Assembly (NCBI GenBank): GCA_963705325.1
Contig: OY970069.1
Coordinates: 5,394,001 to 5,458,000, forward strand
Length of the DNA: 64,000 bases
DNA from: DATARH01 sp963705325
GTDB taxonomy: Bacteria > Pseudomonadota > Alphaproteobacteria > ATCC43930 > CGMCC-115725
Direction of reading: 5' to 3'
In this document: one piece after another, positions 1 through 8,136 of the stretch
Position numbering within the stretch: position 1 is the first letter of the stretch
How the letters are laid out: each line of letters begins with the position of its first letter
Translations under genes and position numbers: made by a program
The notes under the pieces: generated by a model
Database searches by the model: none
Told to the model about the DNA's origin: nothing
Seen by the model: only the letters and a program-made list of their open reading frames with translations

Positions 1-66
1 CACGGCCCAGATGAGCGCCGCTCCGCTCGCGGCGATCAGGGCGAGGTGGCGCCCCCTAGCTCTCAT
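1..66 (-). CDS. ABC transporter permease (UgpE/MalG type), N-terminal fragment
   Basis: Only the first 22 codons are inside the window. The start codon (minus strand, at 66) overlaps the last 11 bases of the upstream permease gene, the arrangement usual for the two permeases of a carbohydrate-type ABC importer. The peptide begins with a short basic stretch and then a hydrophobic segment, as expected for a first membrane helix. The family follows from position next to the UgpA-like permease and not from its own domains, so the identity is an inference. Confidence 0.55.
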   Translation of the reverse strand, partial: MRARGRHLALIAASGAALIWAV

Positions 67-985
67 AATGAACCCCGCGCTCGATCAGCCGGAACGAGGT
101 CATCGTGAGCGCCAGCAGTGCGGCGACGCTCACCACGGTCGCCGCCGAGGCAAGCCCGGTGTCGTAGTTCTGCGCCGCCTGCTGATAGATGTAATAGAGC
201 AAGAGGTTGGTGGCGTCGGACGGGCCGCCCTGGGTCATCGTCACGACGTGGTCGATCTGGGTCAGCGCGTTGAGAAGCGCGATCGGCACGACAAATCCGA
301 AGGTCGGTCCGAGCAGCGGCAGGACGATGCTGCGCAGCCGCCGCCACGCGCCGGCGCCGTCGATCGTCGCCGCGTCGACCAGGTCCTGCGGCACCCCGGC
401 CAGCCCGGCGAGGAAGAACAACATGTAGTAGCCGGTGTTCTTCCAGATGGTGATCGCGATCACCGCGCCGAGCGCCGTATCCGGGTCGCCCAGCCAGTTG
501 ACCATGTGGATGCCGAGCTTATGCAGGTAGAAGTCCAAGAGACCGTCGCCGGGCAATAGAATGAAGCTGAACAACGCCGCCGCCGCGACCAGCGGGATCA
601 AGAGCGGCATCACCACCAGCGTCCGCAGCAGCGCGGTAAAGCGATTGGTCTCGCGCAACGCCAGGGCCAGGGTCAGCGCGAGGACAAGGCTAGGGACGAT
701 GGTCCCGGCGGCGTAGAAGGCATTGTTGAGCGCCGCGCGGGCGAAGTGCGGATCGGCAAGGAGCCGCTGGTAATTGCCGTAGCCGACCGTGTGTTCGCCG
801 GCGAAGCGCCCGGCCAGCAGCGACTCGATCGCCACCCGCACTACCGGGCCGTAAGTGAACAGCGCGAGGAACACCAGAGACGGCGCCAGCAGCGCGACGA
901 CCGGCAACCAGCGTGCGCGAGCCCGCGCAGGACTGCGCAACACCGGCGCTGCGCGGGCGCCGAGCGCGCGCTCGTCGATCGACAT
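56..985 (-). CDS. Carbohydrate/glycerol-3-phosphate type ABC transporter permease (UgpA/MalF type)
   Basis: This 309-residue inner-membrane permease has a first helix (LLAPSLVFLALFTYG) followed by a periplasmic loop and five more hydrophobic segments. The cytoplasmic EAA loop that docks the ATPase is visible as DAATIDGAGAWRRLRSIVLP. Length and layout fit the sugar/glycerol-3-phosphate family. The start at MSIDER was chosen because the upstream extension is charged and lacks family features. It lies 88 bp after the agt-like gene on the same strand, with no binding-protein gene next to it, so it may be cotranscribed with the lipid genes. The substrate cannot be read from the sequence; glycerol-3-phosphate is a contextual guess. 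Confidence 0.85.
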   Translation of the reverse strand: MSIDERALGARAAPVLRSPARARARWLPVVALLAPSLVFLALFTYGPVVRVAIESLLAGRFAGEHTVGYGNYQRLLADPHFARAALNNAFYAAGTIVPSLVLALTLALALRETNRFTALLRTLVVMPLLIPLVAAAALFSFILLPGDGLLDFYLHKLGIHMVNWLGDPDTALGAVIAITIWKNTGYYMLFFLAGLAGVPQDLVDAATIDGAGAWRRLRSIVLPLLGPTFGFVVPIALLNALTQIDHVVTMTQGGPSDATNLLLYYIYQQAAQNYDTGLASAATVVSVAALLALTMTSFRLIERGVHYES

Positions 986-1073
986 GGCGTTGGTCACACC
1001 CCGGTCTCTAGTGAGGCTCGATGACGGCAAGATGATAGTTGAAAAGCAGATTTATGACAGACGCCGAGGCCGT

Positions 1074-2069
1074 CTACATCAGGGCAAGATGACTGACAAA
1101 CTGGTCGATACAGGCCTGCCAACTAAAGCGCTGGGCGTGTTCGAGGCAGCGCTCTCGAGGGATCGTAAGGGCGGCCCGCGCGGCAGCGCCGAGATCCTCA
1201 TCAAGGATGCCGGCGCCGCTGTCGCCAATCACGTCCGTCGGGCCGGCCGACGGGTAGGCGGCGACTGGCACACCGCACGCCAGCGCCTCCAGCAGCACCA
1301 GACCAAAGGTCTCGGTTCGGCTCGGCATTACCATCACGTCGGCAGCCGCGTAATGTCGCACCAACGCCTCGCCCGATTGGGCGCCGGCAAAATGCACGTC
1401 CGGGTATCGCCGCTTCATGGCCGCCAGCGACGGACCGTCGCCAACGACCAGCTTCGCGCCGGGCAGATCGAGATCGAGAAACGCCGGCAGGTTCTTTTCC
1501 ACCGCGACGCGGCCGATATAGAGGAAAATCGGCCGCGGCAGCTCGACCGCGGGCGTGCAACCGGGCCGGAACAGCGTTGTGTCGACACCCCGCGTCCAGG
1601 CGACGAGCCGGTCGAAACCCCATGCCGTCAGTTCACGGCGCACCGTTTCAGTCGCCACCATCACCCCCTGCGAGGGCGCATGGAACCGCCGCAGCGCCGC
1701 ATAGCTCCACGACAGCGGCAGACCACAGCGGGCGCGCACGTATTCCGGAAACCGCGTGTGGTAGGCGGTGGTGAACTTCCAGCCCTGCGCCAAGCAGAAG
1801 CTGCGCGCGGCGAGGCCGAGCGGCCCCTCGGTCGCGATGTGCACCGCATTCGGACGGAACTCGGCGAGTTGCCGGCCAAGCGTACCGCCCGCGCCAATTG
1901 CCAACCGGATCGTTGAATATCCAGGACATGGCACGGTGCGATAGCGGTCTGGGCCGAAGACCTCCGGCTCGTGACCGGCCGCGGCGAGCCCTTCCCGCAC
2001 CGCAGAGAGCGTGCGCACGACGCCATTAACCTGCGGGTGCCAGGCGTCAGTGACGATGGCGACGCGCAT
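1074..2069 (-). CDS. Glycosyltransferase family 4, Agt-like glycolipid synthase
   Basis: This 331-residue GT-B enzyme has the N-terminal glycine-rich acceptor loop (MRVAIVTDAWHPQVNGVVRT) and the C-terminal nucleotide-sugar site TFGLVLLEALACGVPVAA with its E-x7-E type motif. In many Alphaproteobacteria and marine bacteria, Agt sits directly behind PlcP and glycosylates the diacylglycerol that PlcP releases, making mono- or diglycosyl-diacylglycerols under phosphate limitation. Here it starts 15 bp after the plcP-like stop codon, which supports the same pairing. The sugar donor is not predictable. Other GT4 roles such as mannosyl transfer remain possible. Confidence 0.8.
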   Translation of the reverse strand: MRVAIVTDAWHPQVNGVVRTLSAVREGLAAAGHEPEVFGPDRYRTVPCPGYSTIRLAIGAGGTLGRQLAEFRPNAVHIATEGPLGLAARSFCLAQGWKFTTAYHTRFPEYVRARCGLPLSWSYAALRRFHAPSQGVMVATETVRRELTAWGFDRLVAWTRGVDTTLFRPGCTPAVELPRPIFLYIGRVAVEKNLPAFLDLDLPGAKLVVGDGPSLAAMKRRYPDVHFAGAQSGEALVRHYAAADVMVMPSRTETFGLVLLEALACGVPVAAYPSAGPTDVIGDSGAGILDEDLGAAARAALTIPRERCLEHAQRFSWQACIDQFVSHLALM

Positions 2070-2084
2070 CGGCCGGCGCCGGTC

Positions 2085-2915
2085 TCAGGCGTCCACCGGC
2101 TCGCGCTCAGGCTCGTCGGCGGCGAACAACGGCAGCTCAGGATAGAGCTGATCGAATTCCCGCTTCTCGGTCCATGAGACGATCTCGAGTTCGCCGTCGA
2201 AGTGCTCGACTAGTGCGGTGCAGCTTTCGACCCAGTCGCCGTCATTGCAGTAGAGCACGCCGCCGAGGTCACGGATCTCGGCGTGATGGATATGGCCGCA
2301 GACGACGCCGTCGAGCCCGCGCTTGCGCGCCTCGTCCGACAGAGCCTCGGCGAACGACCCAATATATTGAACTGCGTTCTTGACCCGCAGCTTCAGATAC
2401 GCCGACAGCGACCAGTAATCGTAGCCAAACAGACGCCGTAGATGGTTGAAGTAGCGATTGACGTAGAGCGCGGCGGTGTAGGCGTTGTCGCCCAGCGCCG
2501 CGAGCCATTTCGCGTGCTTGACCACCGTGTCGAACATATCGCCGTGGATGACGAGGAGCCGGCGCCCGTCTGCGGTGATGTGGATCGCCTCGTCGAGCAC
2601 CTCGACCCCGCCGAAATGCAGCATCGTATAGTCGCGCAACCACTCGTCGTGGTTACCCGGCACGTAGATGACGCGCGTGCCTTTGCGCACCATGCGCAGC
2701 ATCTTCTGCACGACGTCGTTGTGTGCCTGCGGCCAGTACCACGATTTGCGCAACCGCCAGCCATCCACGATATCGCCGACGAGATATATTGTTTGGGCGT
2801 CGTTGTGGCGTAGGAAGTCGATCAGGTATTCGGCTTTGCAGCCACGCGTGCCGAGATGGATGTCGGAAAGCCAGATCGTCCGGTAGCGACGGCCGGGCGG
2901 CAGCATGTAGTTCAT
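2085..2915 (-). CDS. plcP: PlcP-type phospholipase C (metallophosphoesterase, LpxH-like)
   Basis: This 276-residue calcineurin-fold phosphoesterase shows the full metal-site set: D18-x-H20, G-D48, GNH(88-89)D, an HGD motif and GHIHHAE. COG2908 members of this size are often annotated as UDP-2,3-diacylglucosamine hydrolase. Those next to an agt gene correspond to PlcP (Sinorhizobium SMc00171 type), which cleaves phosphatidylcholine and related lipids to diacylglycerol during phosphate starvation. The start codon directly follows the stop of the methyltransferase gene, and agt follows after 15 bp, so one transcript is likely. The function is assigned from family and neighbourhood together. Confidence 0.82.
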   Translation of the reverse strand: MNYMLPPGRRYRTIWLSDIHLGTRGCKAEYLIDFLRHNDAQTIYLVGDIVDGWRLRKSWYWPQAHNDVVQKMLRMVRKGTRVIYVPGNHDEWLRDYTMLHFGGVEVLDEAIHITADGRRLLVIHGDMFDTVVKHAKWLAALGDNAYTAALYVNRYFNHLRRLFGYDYWSLSAYLKLRVKNAVQYIGSFAEALSDEARKRGLDGVVCGHIHHAEIRDLGGVLYCNDGDWVESCTALVEHFDGELEIVSWTEKREFDQLYPELPLFAADEPEREPVDA

Positions 2916-3479
2916 TCATTCTCCCACGGCGGAATAAGCCCAAACCTGAGCCGGCGGCAGGTTGCGCCAGACGCGCGCGACGCAAGCGCCGGTCAAGCCG
3001 AGCGGTCGCATCGCGATCGGCGAGGAAAAAGCATTGGTCATCTGCAGAAACTTTCCGCCTCGTCCAAGCCGGGCGAGGCAAGGCCCAATCACAGCCCGCT
3101 GCGCGGCAACGGAGAACCATTTGATTGGCCGGCTCGATACCACCGCGCAAAGCCGATCGATGCCGCGCTGGGTCAGCAGATCCTCAAGCGCCTTGGCGTC
3201 ACCGACGATGGCCTCAACGCCGGGAAGCCCGCGCCGCAGCGTTGCTGCCAGCGGCGCTTCCTGCTCGAGGGTGACGATTTGCTCTGGTGGAAGACGGCGT
3301 AGCAATCCCCGCGTTAGACTGCCAGTGCCGGCGCCGAGCTCAAGGACCGGGCCAGGCCGAGACCGATCGACAAGGTCCGCCATGACGGAGGCCAAACGGG
3401 CGCTGCTTGGAGTAATCGCGGCAATCTGCAGCGGTTTCTGCAGCCACAGGCCGAACAACAGGGTCGCATCGCCAAACAT
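2916..3479 (-). CDS. Class I SAM-dependent methyltransferase, phospholipid N-methyltransferase (PmtA)-like
   Basis: This 187-residue Rossmann methyltransferase has motif I VLELGAGTGSLTRGLL and an acidic end to strand 2 (TLEQE). Proteins of this size and motif pattern are annotated as Rhodobacter-type PmtA or KsgA-like rRNA methylases. It is the first gene of the plcP-agt group: its TGA is followed immediately by the plcP ATG. That context points to a lipid headgroup substrate, for example phosphatidylethanolamine. The substrate is an inference. Confidence 0.72.
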   Translation of the reverse strand: MFGDATLLFGLWLQKPLQIAAITPSSARLASVMADLVDRSRPGPVLELGAGTGSLTRGLLRRLPPEQIVTLEQEAPLAATLRRGLPGVEAIVGDAKALEDLLTQRGIDRLCAVVSSRPIKWFSVAAQRAVIGPCLARLGRGGKFLQMTNAFSSPIAMRPLGLTGACVARVWRNLPPAQVWAYSAVGE

Positions 3480-3569
3480 ATGTTCCCACTGATGGTAGAC
3501 TATAGTTTAGACGCTAGCAGAGGTATGTTACAATTTCGGTACATCTACTGGTGGTATTTGGGCTCCTGA

Positions 3570-3587
3570 ATGTCGTGAAACTGTCAC
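3570..3587 (+). promoter_or_regulatory. Candidate Pho box
   Basis: The 18 bases ATGTCGTGAAACTGTCAC form two 7-bp repeats separated by 4 bp. The first matches the PhoB half-site CTGTCAT at five of seven positions and the second is CTGTCAC. The site is about 90 bp upstream of the methyltransferase-plcP-agt group but points toward the plus-strand gene at 3629. Orientation is therefore not ideal for the lipid genes, and the match could be chance. Confidence 0.35.
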
Positions 3588-3628
3588 CCTTCGGTGCTAG
3601 GCCTCAGCAATCGCCGCAGGGGGTGGAA

Positions 3629-3976
3629 ATGAGCTCGAAGCACGTCCGCGAGACCATGCGCCATCATGCGTTTAAGACGGCTCTCTCGAAAGTCGCGGCC
3701 GCCGGCAAAAGGATTCGCCGCAACCGCGAGAGACGGCCCCGGACAAACTGGTTTACCCGTCCGGTCGCGCCGCCGTTGGCCGAGCCCGACCCGGTCAGAA
3801 TCGCGGTGCTGGCGATGGAGAGCCTCGGCCGCGCCTCGATGCGTGCCGCCTTCACCGGGGTTGAGGTCAAGGTCGCGGTCCCCGACGACGCAACCGCCGC
3901 GATTTTTCGCGCCGCGCTCTCGGAAACCGCGCGCAACCGGACGACCGATCAGCTGGTCCGCGTCGTCGTCGACTGA
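3629..3976 (+). CDS. Hypothetical protein
   Basis: This 115-residue frame has strong G/C bias at third codon positions, so it is probably coding. The N-terminal third is rich in Arg and Lys, the middle is proline-rich, and the C-terminal half looks folded (VKVAVPDDATAAIFRAALSE). No family was recognised and there is no signal peptide or membrane segment. A GTG at 3551 would extend it by 26 codons across the candidate Pho box. The ATG at 3629 was preferred because codon bias begins near it. Confidence 0.45.
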   Translation: MSSKHVRETMRHHAFKTALSKVAAAGKRIRRNRERRPRTNWFTRPVAPPLAEPDPVRIAVLAMESLGRASMRAAFTGVEVKVAVPDDATAAIFRAALSETARNRTTDQLVRVVVD

Positions 3977-4043
3977 CTGGGGCGATTGACCAGACGAAGG
4001 ATGCCGCCGAAGATCGCCGCCGCAGTCATTTCGGGAAACGGCG

Positions 4044-4685
4044 ATGAAGGCGCTCGTCACCGGGTTCGAGCCGTTTGGCGGCGATCGAGTCAATCCTAGC
4101 TTCGAGACGCTGGCGCGCCTGCCGCGGCGGCTGGGCGCGCTCGACATCGTCGCGGCCGCGCTGCCGGTAGCCTATGGTCGGGCCATCCCCATGCTCAGGG
4201 AACAGATCATTGCCTGTGTCCCGGACATCGTGCTGTGCACTGGGCTCGCTGGCGGTCGCGCGGAACTGTCGCTGGAGCGGGTGGCGATCAACGTCGACGA
4301 CGCCCGCATTCCCGACAACGATGGCCGCCAGCCGATCGATCGCCCGGTCGTAGTCGGTGGGCCGACAGCTTATTTCGCGACGCTGCCGATTAAGGCCGCC
4401 GCGACCGCCCTGCGCGAGGCGGGCCTGCCCGCCTCCGTGTCGAACAGCGCCGGTACGTTCCTCTGCAACCACGTCTTCTATGGGCTGATGCATGAGGCGG
4501 CAGTGAGCGGTGCGCGCTTCCGCGGGGGTTTCCTGCACGTGCCGTATCTGCCGAGCCAGTCGGTACGAGTTCCTGGCGCACCGTCAATGGCGCTGGAGCA
4601 GATTGTCAAAGGGATCGAGATCATTCTTTCGGTCGCCGCCGGCCGGGTCGACGATCTTGCCGTCAGCGAGGGTGCGCTGAGTTAG
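4044..4685 (+). CDS. pcp: Pyroglutamyl-peptidase I
   Basis: This 213-residue cytoplasmic cysteine peptidase removes N-terminal pyroglutamate from peptides. The family signature is complete: the N-terminal VTGFEPFGG loop, the catalytic Glu in LSLERVAIN (E78), the nucleophile in SAGTFLCNH (C141) and the catalytic His in GFLHVPYLP (H165). Length matches the family. The SDR gene follows after 10 bp with its own strong Shine-Dalgarno sequence, so the two are probably cotranscribed, although no functional link is known. Confidence 0.95.
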   Translation: MKALVTGFEPFGGDRVNPSFETLARLPRRLGALDIVAAALPVAYGRAIPMLREQIIACVPDIVLCTGLAGGRAELSLERVAINVDDARIPDNDGRQPIDRPVVVGGPTAYFATLPIKAAATALREAGLPASVSNSAGTFLCNHVFYGLMHEAAVSGARFRGGFLHVPYLPSQSVRVPGAPSMALEQIVKGIEIILSVAAGRVDDLAVSEGALS

Positions 4686-4695
4686 GAGGTTGCCG

Positions 4696-5421
4696 ATGGT
4701 CGCATTTTCCGATGCTCACGTCGCCGTCACCGGGGGAACGGGGGCGCTTGGCACTGCGGTGGTCGGGGCGTTGCGCGCGGCCGGCGCCATCTGCCACGTA
4801 ACCAACTTCGCCGCCGCCGAGCTTGCCCATTACGCGCACAAGGACGACCCGGGCGTGCATGTCATTTCCGGCATCGACCTTGCGGACGAGGCGGCGGTGC
4901 AGCGCTTCTATGCCAGCCTGCCGCGCCTCTGGGCGTCGATCCACCTTGCCGGCGGGTTCGCGATGTCCCCAGTGGCCGAAACCTCGGCTAGGGATTTCGA
5001 GGCGCAGTTCCGGATGAACACGCTGTCGTGCTTTCTGTGTTCACGCGCGGCGATCGGCGCGTTCCGACGACGCACCGTCCCAGGTCCCGGCGGCGCCAAG
5101 GGCGGCCGCATCGTCAATGTCGCGGCGCAGCCGGCGCTGGAGCCGCGACTTGGCGCCGGCATGGTCGCCTATGCGGCGTCGAAGGCGGCGGTCGCGACCC
5201 TGACCCAGGCGCTGGGCGAGGAAGTGGCGGGTGAGGAAATCTGGATCAACGCAGTGGCGCCGTCGACCCTCGACACGCCGGCGAACCGCGCGGCGATGCC
5301 CGACGCGCCGCATCACCTGTGGGTCGCGCCAGCTGCGCTCGCCGAACTTATCGCGTTCCTTGCCGCGCCGGACAACCGCGTTACTCGCGGCGCGGTGATC
5401 CCGGTCTATAGTGGCGTCTAG
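4696..5421 (+). CDS. Short-chain dehydrogenase/reductase with an altered active-site serine
   Basis: This 241-residue Rossmann protein has an NAD(P)-binding TGGTGALG loop and the YAASK (YxxxK) pair. The strand that normally ends in the catalytic Ser reads IVNVAAQ, so the Ser appears to be replaced by Ala. The start at 4696 is placed by a GGAGG six bases upstream; the TTG six bases earlier would overlap that site. It follows pcp closely and precedes a protein with two dimeric alpha-beta barrels. With the serine missing, either catalysis is altered or the protein has a non-catalytic role. Confidence 0.85.
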   Translation: MVAFSDAHVAVTGGTGALGTAVVGALRAAGAICHVTNFAAAELAHYAHKDDPGVHVISGIDLADEAAVQRFYASLPRLWASIHLAGGFAMSPVAETSARDFEAQFRMNTLSCFLCSRAAIGAFRRRTVPGPGGAKGGRIVNVAAQPALEPRLGAGMVAYAASKAAVATLTQALGEEVAGEEIWINAVAPSTLDTPANRAAMPDAPHHLWVAPAALAELIAFLAAPDNRVTRGAVIPVYSGV

Positions 5422-5449
5422 TGCGCGCCTTCATGGAAAGGAGCCGGCG

Positions 5450-6082
5450 ATGGCGAAGGGCATTCTGATCGCGTCGATGAACATGGCGAACGCCGCCGAG
5501 GACGAGTTCCACGACTGGTACGACACCGAGCACATGCCGGAGCGCGTTGCCTGCCCGGGCTTCCTGCGCTGCCAACGCTGGATCGGCATGACCGACCTCA
5601 AGATTTCGGTCGCGACCTATGACCTCGAGAATGTCGATGTGCTGAAGAGCCCCGGCTATCTGGCCATCGGCGGGGTCAACCTATCGCCGTGGTCGAAGCG
5701 ACTGGGCAGCCGCTACGAGCGGCTGATGCGCTTCGAGGGTGAGCAGATCCTCCCCGGCGACCAGATCGCCCCGGAGAACGCCGAGGGCTTCCTGCTCAAC
5801 GCGATGAACTGCGCTCCCGAGGTCGAGGCCGAGTTCAACGAATGGTACAACACCGAGCACATCCCGCAGCTTTCCGCCGTACCCGGGGTCATCATGGCGC
5901 GCCGTTTCCGCGCCACCAGCGCCAACCGCAAATACGTCGCGCTCTACCACCTCGAGTCGCCCGACGTGCAGGCGACACAGGCATGGAAGAATGCCGCGAA
6001 TTCGCCGTGGACCGAGAAGCTGCGGCCGCATTTCCGCGACCATCTGCGCCTCGTCTGCCGCAAATACGTGCGGGGAAAATAG
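5450..6082 (+). CDS. Protein of two tandem dimeric alpha-beta-barrel (EthD-like) domains
   Basis: This 210-residue protein is an internal duplication. The segment FHDWYDTEHMPERVACPGF near residue 25 is mirrored by FNEWYNTEHIPQLSAVPGV in the second half. The W-Y-x-T-E-H pattern is that of EthD-like or DUF4286-like small barrels, which often serve as accessory or degradative proteins. A GGAG lies upstream of the ATG at 5450. It is downstream of an SDR and upstream of a Rieske oxygenase, which suggests a catabolic role, but no substrate can be named. Confidence 0.75.
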   Translation: MAKGILIASMNMANAAEDEFHDWYDTEHMPERVACPGFLRCQRWIGMTDLKISVATYDLENVDVLKSPGYLAIGGVNLSPWSKRLGSRYERLMRFEGEQILPGDQIAPENAEGFLLNAMNCAPEVEAEFNEWYNTEHIPQLSAVPGVIMARRFRATSANRKYVALYHLESPDVQATQAWKNAANSPWTEKLRPHFRDHLRLVCRKYVRGK

Positions 6083-6088
6083 CCGCCA

Positions 6089-6174
6089 TCATTGCGAGCG
6101 CAGCGAAGCAATCTCAGGCCGTCGTGCCTCGGTCGGCGCGAGATTGCCGCGGCCCCCGGGCGCCTCGCAATGAC
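6089..6174. repeat. REP-like palindromic repeat, copy 1
   Basis: An 86-bp imperfect palindrome runs from TCATTGCGAGCGCAGCGAAG to CGCCTCGCAATGAC, with an internal pair AGCAATCTC / GAGATTGCC. Related copies occur at 13613-13700 and 58078-58175. All lie between genes, so this is a dispersed intergenic repeat family of the genome. It ends 7 bp before the ydcF start codon. Confidence 0.8.
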
Positions 6175-6181
6175 CCGCTAG

Positions 6182-6907
6182 ATGCCGATCGACTTCCTTG
6201 TCCCGCCGGCGGTGCTGATCCTTCTGGCGGCAGTGGCGGCGTGGGCGGCGTTATGGCGTCCGCTGATGGGGATCGCGCTAGGCATCGTCGTGACCAGCCT
6301 CCTCTATTTGGCGGCGCTGCCGGCGGTCGCGGCGTGGATGATCGAAGAGGTTGAGATCAAGACGGCGCTAAAGCCCGATTTCTCCGGAGCCCAGGCGATT
6401 GTCGTGCTCGGCGGCGGCGTTCAACCTGGCGATGGCAGCACGGTAGCCGACACGCTGGGACCGTGGTCGCTCGAGCGGGTCGTCCTCGCCGCTCGAGCAT
6501 ACCGGCAGCTGGGGCTCAGGGTGGCGGTCAGCGGCGGTCGCGTTGCCGGCGCGCATGTGAGCGAAGCCAGCCTGATGAAGGCCGCGCTCGAGACCCAGTT
6601 TGGTGTGCCGGTCACCTGGGTCGACGACCAGTCGCGCACGACTTACGAAAACGCGGTCTTCACCGCCCGACTGCTCAAGGCCGACAACGTCACTACAACC
6701 GTGCTGGTCACCCAGGCCTGGCATATGCGCCGCGCGTTGTGGTCCTTCGAACGCGTGGGGCTGCACGTGATTCCCTACCCCGCGCCGTTGACCTACGATG
6801 AGAGCGGCCGGGTCGACGATTATCTGCCGAGTATCGCCGCGTTGGAGCGGAGCTACCATGCGCTGCACGAGGCGATCGGGCTCGCCTATTACCGGCTGCG
6901 CTATTGA
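6182..6907 (+). CDS. YdcF/ElyC family (DUF218) membrane protein
   Basis: This 241-residue protein has two N-terminal hydrophobic helices (residues about 5-50) followed by a DUF218 domain. Visible motifs are AIVVLGGGVQPG, VAVSGGR, SRTTYENA and VTQAWHMRRA. E. coli relatives SanA and ElyC act at the envelope and affect peptidoglycan or envelope integrity, but the reaction is not established. The start is set immediately after repeat copy 1. No operon partner is evident, and the Rieske gene begins 55 bp downstream. Confidence 0.88.
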   Translation: MPIDFLVPPAVLILLAAVAAWAALWRPLMGIALGIVVTSLLYLAALPAVAAWMIEEVEIKTALKPDFSGAQAIVVLGGGVQPGDGSTVADTLGPWSLERVVLAARAYRQLGLRVAVSGGRVAGAHVSEASLMKAALETQFGVPVTWVDDQSRTTYENAVFTARLLKADNVTTTVLVTQAWHMRRALWSFERVGLHVIPYPAPLTYDESGRVDDYLPSIAALERSYHALHEAIGLAYYRLRY

Positions 6908-6962
6908 GAGGCGCCGGTTTCTGGTATTTCATTCGGACACAGAAAGGCACGGAGGAGCGGCC

Positions 6963-8108
6963 ATGCGCCGGGAAGATCAGATCGTCGAAGCGCGCAAGCT
7001 GCTCACTTATCTGAAGAATCGCACGACGGCGCTGGCAGACAGCATCTACCGCAACCCGGTAACCGACTACACCTGCGAGACCCAGGCGGCGCGCGAGCGC
7101 GAGCTCTTCTTCCGCAAGGGCGCGTTCAATGTCGGCTTGTCGGCGCTGCTGCCGAAACCCGGCGACTGGATGACGCACGACTATTCGGGTGTGCCGATGC
7201 TGCTGGCGCGCGGCAAGGACGGCAAGCTGGGCGCCTACCTCAACGTCTGCCGCCATCGAGGCGCCCGCGTCGCCGAAGGCTCCGGCAGCGGCGAGAAGGA
7301 TTTTCGCTGCCCCTATCACGGCTGGTGCTATGGGCTCGACGGGGCGCTAATAGCTCGCCCGGACGAAGCCTCATTCGCCGCCGCCGACCGCGCAACCCAC
7401 GGCCTGACGAGGCTGCCGGTGGCCGAGAAGTACGGGCTGATCTGGGTCAGCCCCGACCCCAACGGGCATTTCGACGTCGATGAATTGCTGTGCGGACTCG
7501 ACGCCGACCTCTCGGCCTTCGGGCTGGAGACCTACCACCATTACGAGACTCGGGTGCTGCACCGGAAATTCAACTGGAAGCTCGGCGTCGACACCTTTGG
7601 CGAGACCTATCACCTGCAGCATCTGCACCCGAACACCGTTGACCCGCTGTTCCACAGCAACCGCTGCACCTTCGACGCGTTCGGGCCCAATCACCGCATG
7701 CTCGCCGCGCGCAAGACGTTCGACGTCCTTCGCGAGGTGCCGGAGAGCGACTGGGACGTGTTCGACAACACGGTGCTGATCAGCGTGCTGTTCCCCAACA
7801 CGGTCTTCACCTACCAGCGCGACCACGTCGAGACCTGGCATTTCTTCCCGGGCGACAAGGTCGACGAATGCGTGATGTACGTCTCGCTCTACATCCCCGA
7901 GCCGGCGACCAATCCCAAGGCCAAGGAGCATTGGGACCGCAACTTCAACTTGCTGATGGCAACGGTCGAGATGGAGGATTTCCCGACCTGCGAGGGCATG
8001 CAGCGCGGGTTCTCGTCGGGCGCGCAGGACGCGATCACCTTCGGCCGCAACGAGCCGGCGCTGCAGCACTTCCACAAGAGCGTCACCGCGGCGCTTGCGG
8101 CGGCCTGA
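6963..8108 (+). CDS. Rieske [2Fe-2S] ring-hydroxylating oxygenase, alpha subunit
   Basis: This 381-residue enzyme has a Rieske cluster site at C96-x-H98 and C116-x2-H119 (CRHRG and CPYHGW). A C-terminal catalytic domain carries the mononuclear iron site around DTFGETYHLQHLHP. Such proteins hydroxylate or demethylate aromatic or related substrates using electrons from a separate reductase, and none is encoded nearby. The ATG at 6963 follows an AGGAG sequence. The substrate is unknown. Confidence 0.9.
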   Translation: MRREDQIVEARKLLTYLKNRTTALADSIYRNPVTDYTCETQAARERELFFRKGAFNVGLSALLPKPGDWMTHDYSGVPMLLARGKDGKLGAYLNVCRHRGARVAEGSGSGEKDFRCPYHGWCYGLDGALIARPDEASFAAADRATHGLTRLPVAEKYGLIWVSPDPNGHFDVDELLCGLDADLSAFGLETYHHYETRVLHRKFNWKLGVDTFGETYHLQHLHPNTVDPLFHSNRCTFDAFGPNHRMLAARKTFDVLREVPESDWDVFDNTVLISVLFPNTVFTYQRDHVETWHFFPGDKVDECVMYVSLYIPEPATNPKAKEHWDRNFNLLMATVEMEDFPTCEGMQRGFSSGAQDAITFGRNEPALQHFHKSVTAALAAA

Positions 8109-8136
8109 GGATAGAAAGCAGCGGTCCGGCGATCGC

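Noticed and set aside
855..1916. 353-residue plus-strand frame opposite the agt-like gene
   Set aside because: It lacks any domain, is Arg/Gly/Gln-rich as expected for antisense of a GC-rich gene, and overlaps two clear minus-strand genes.
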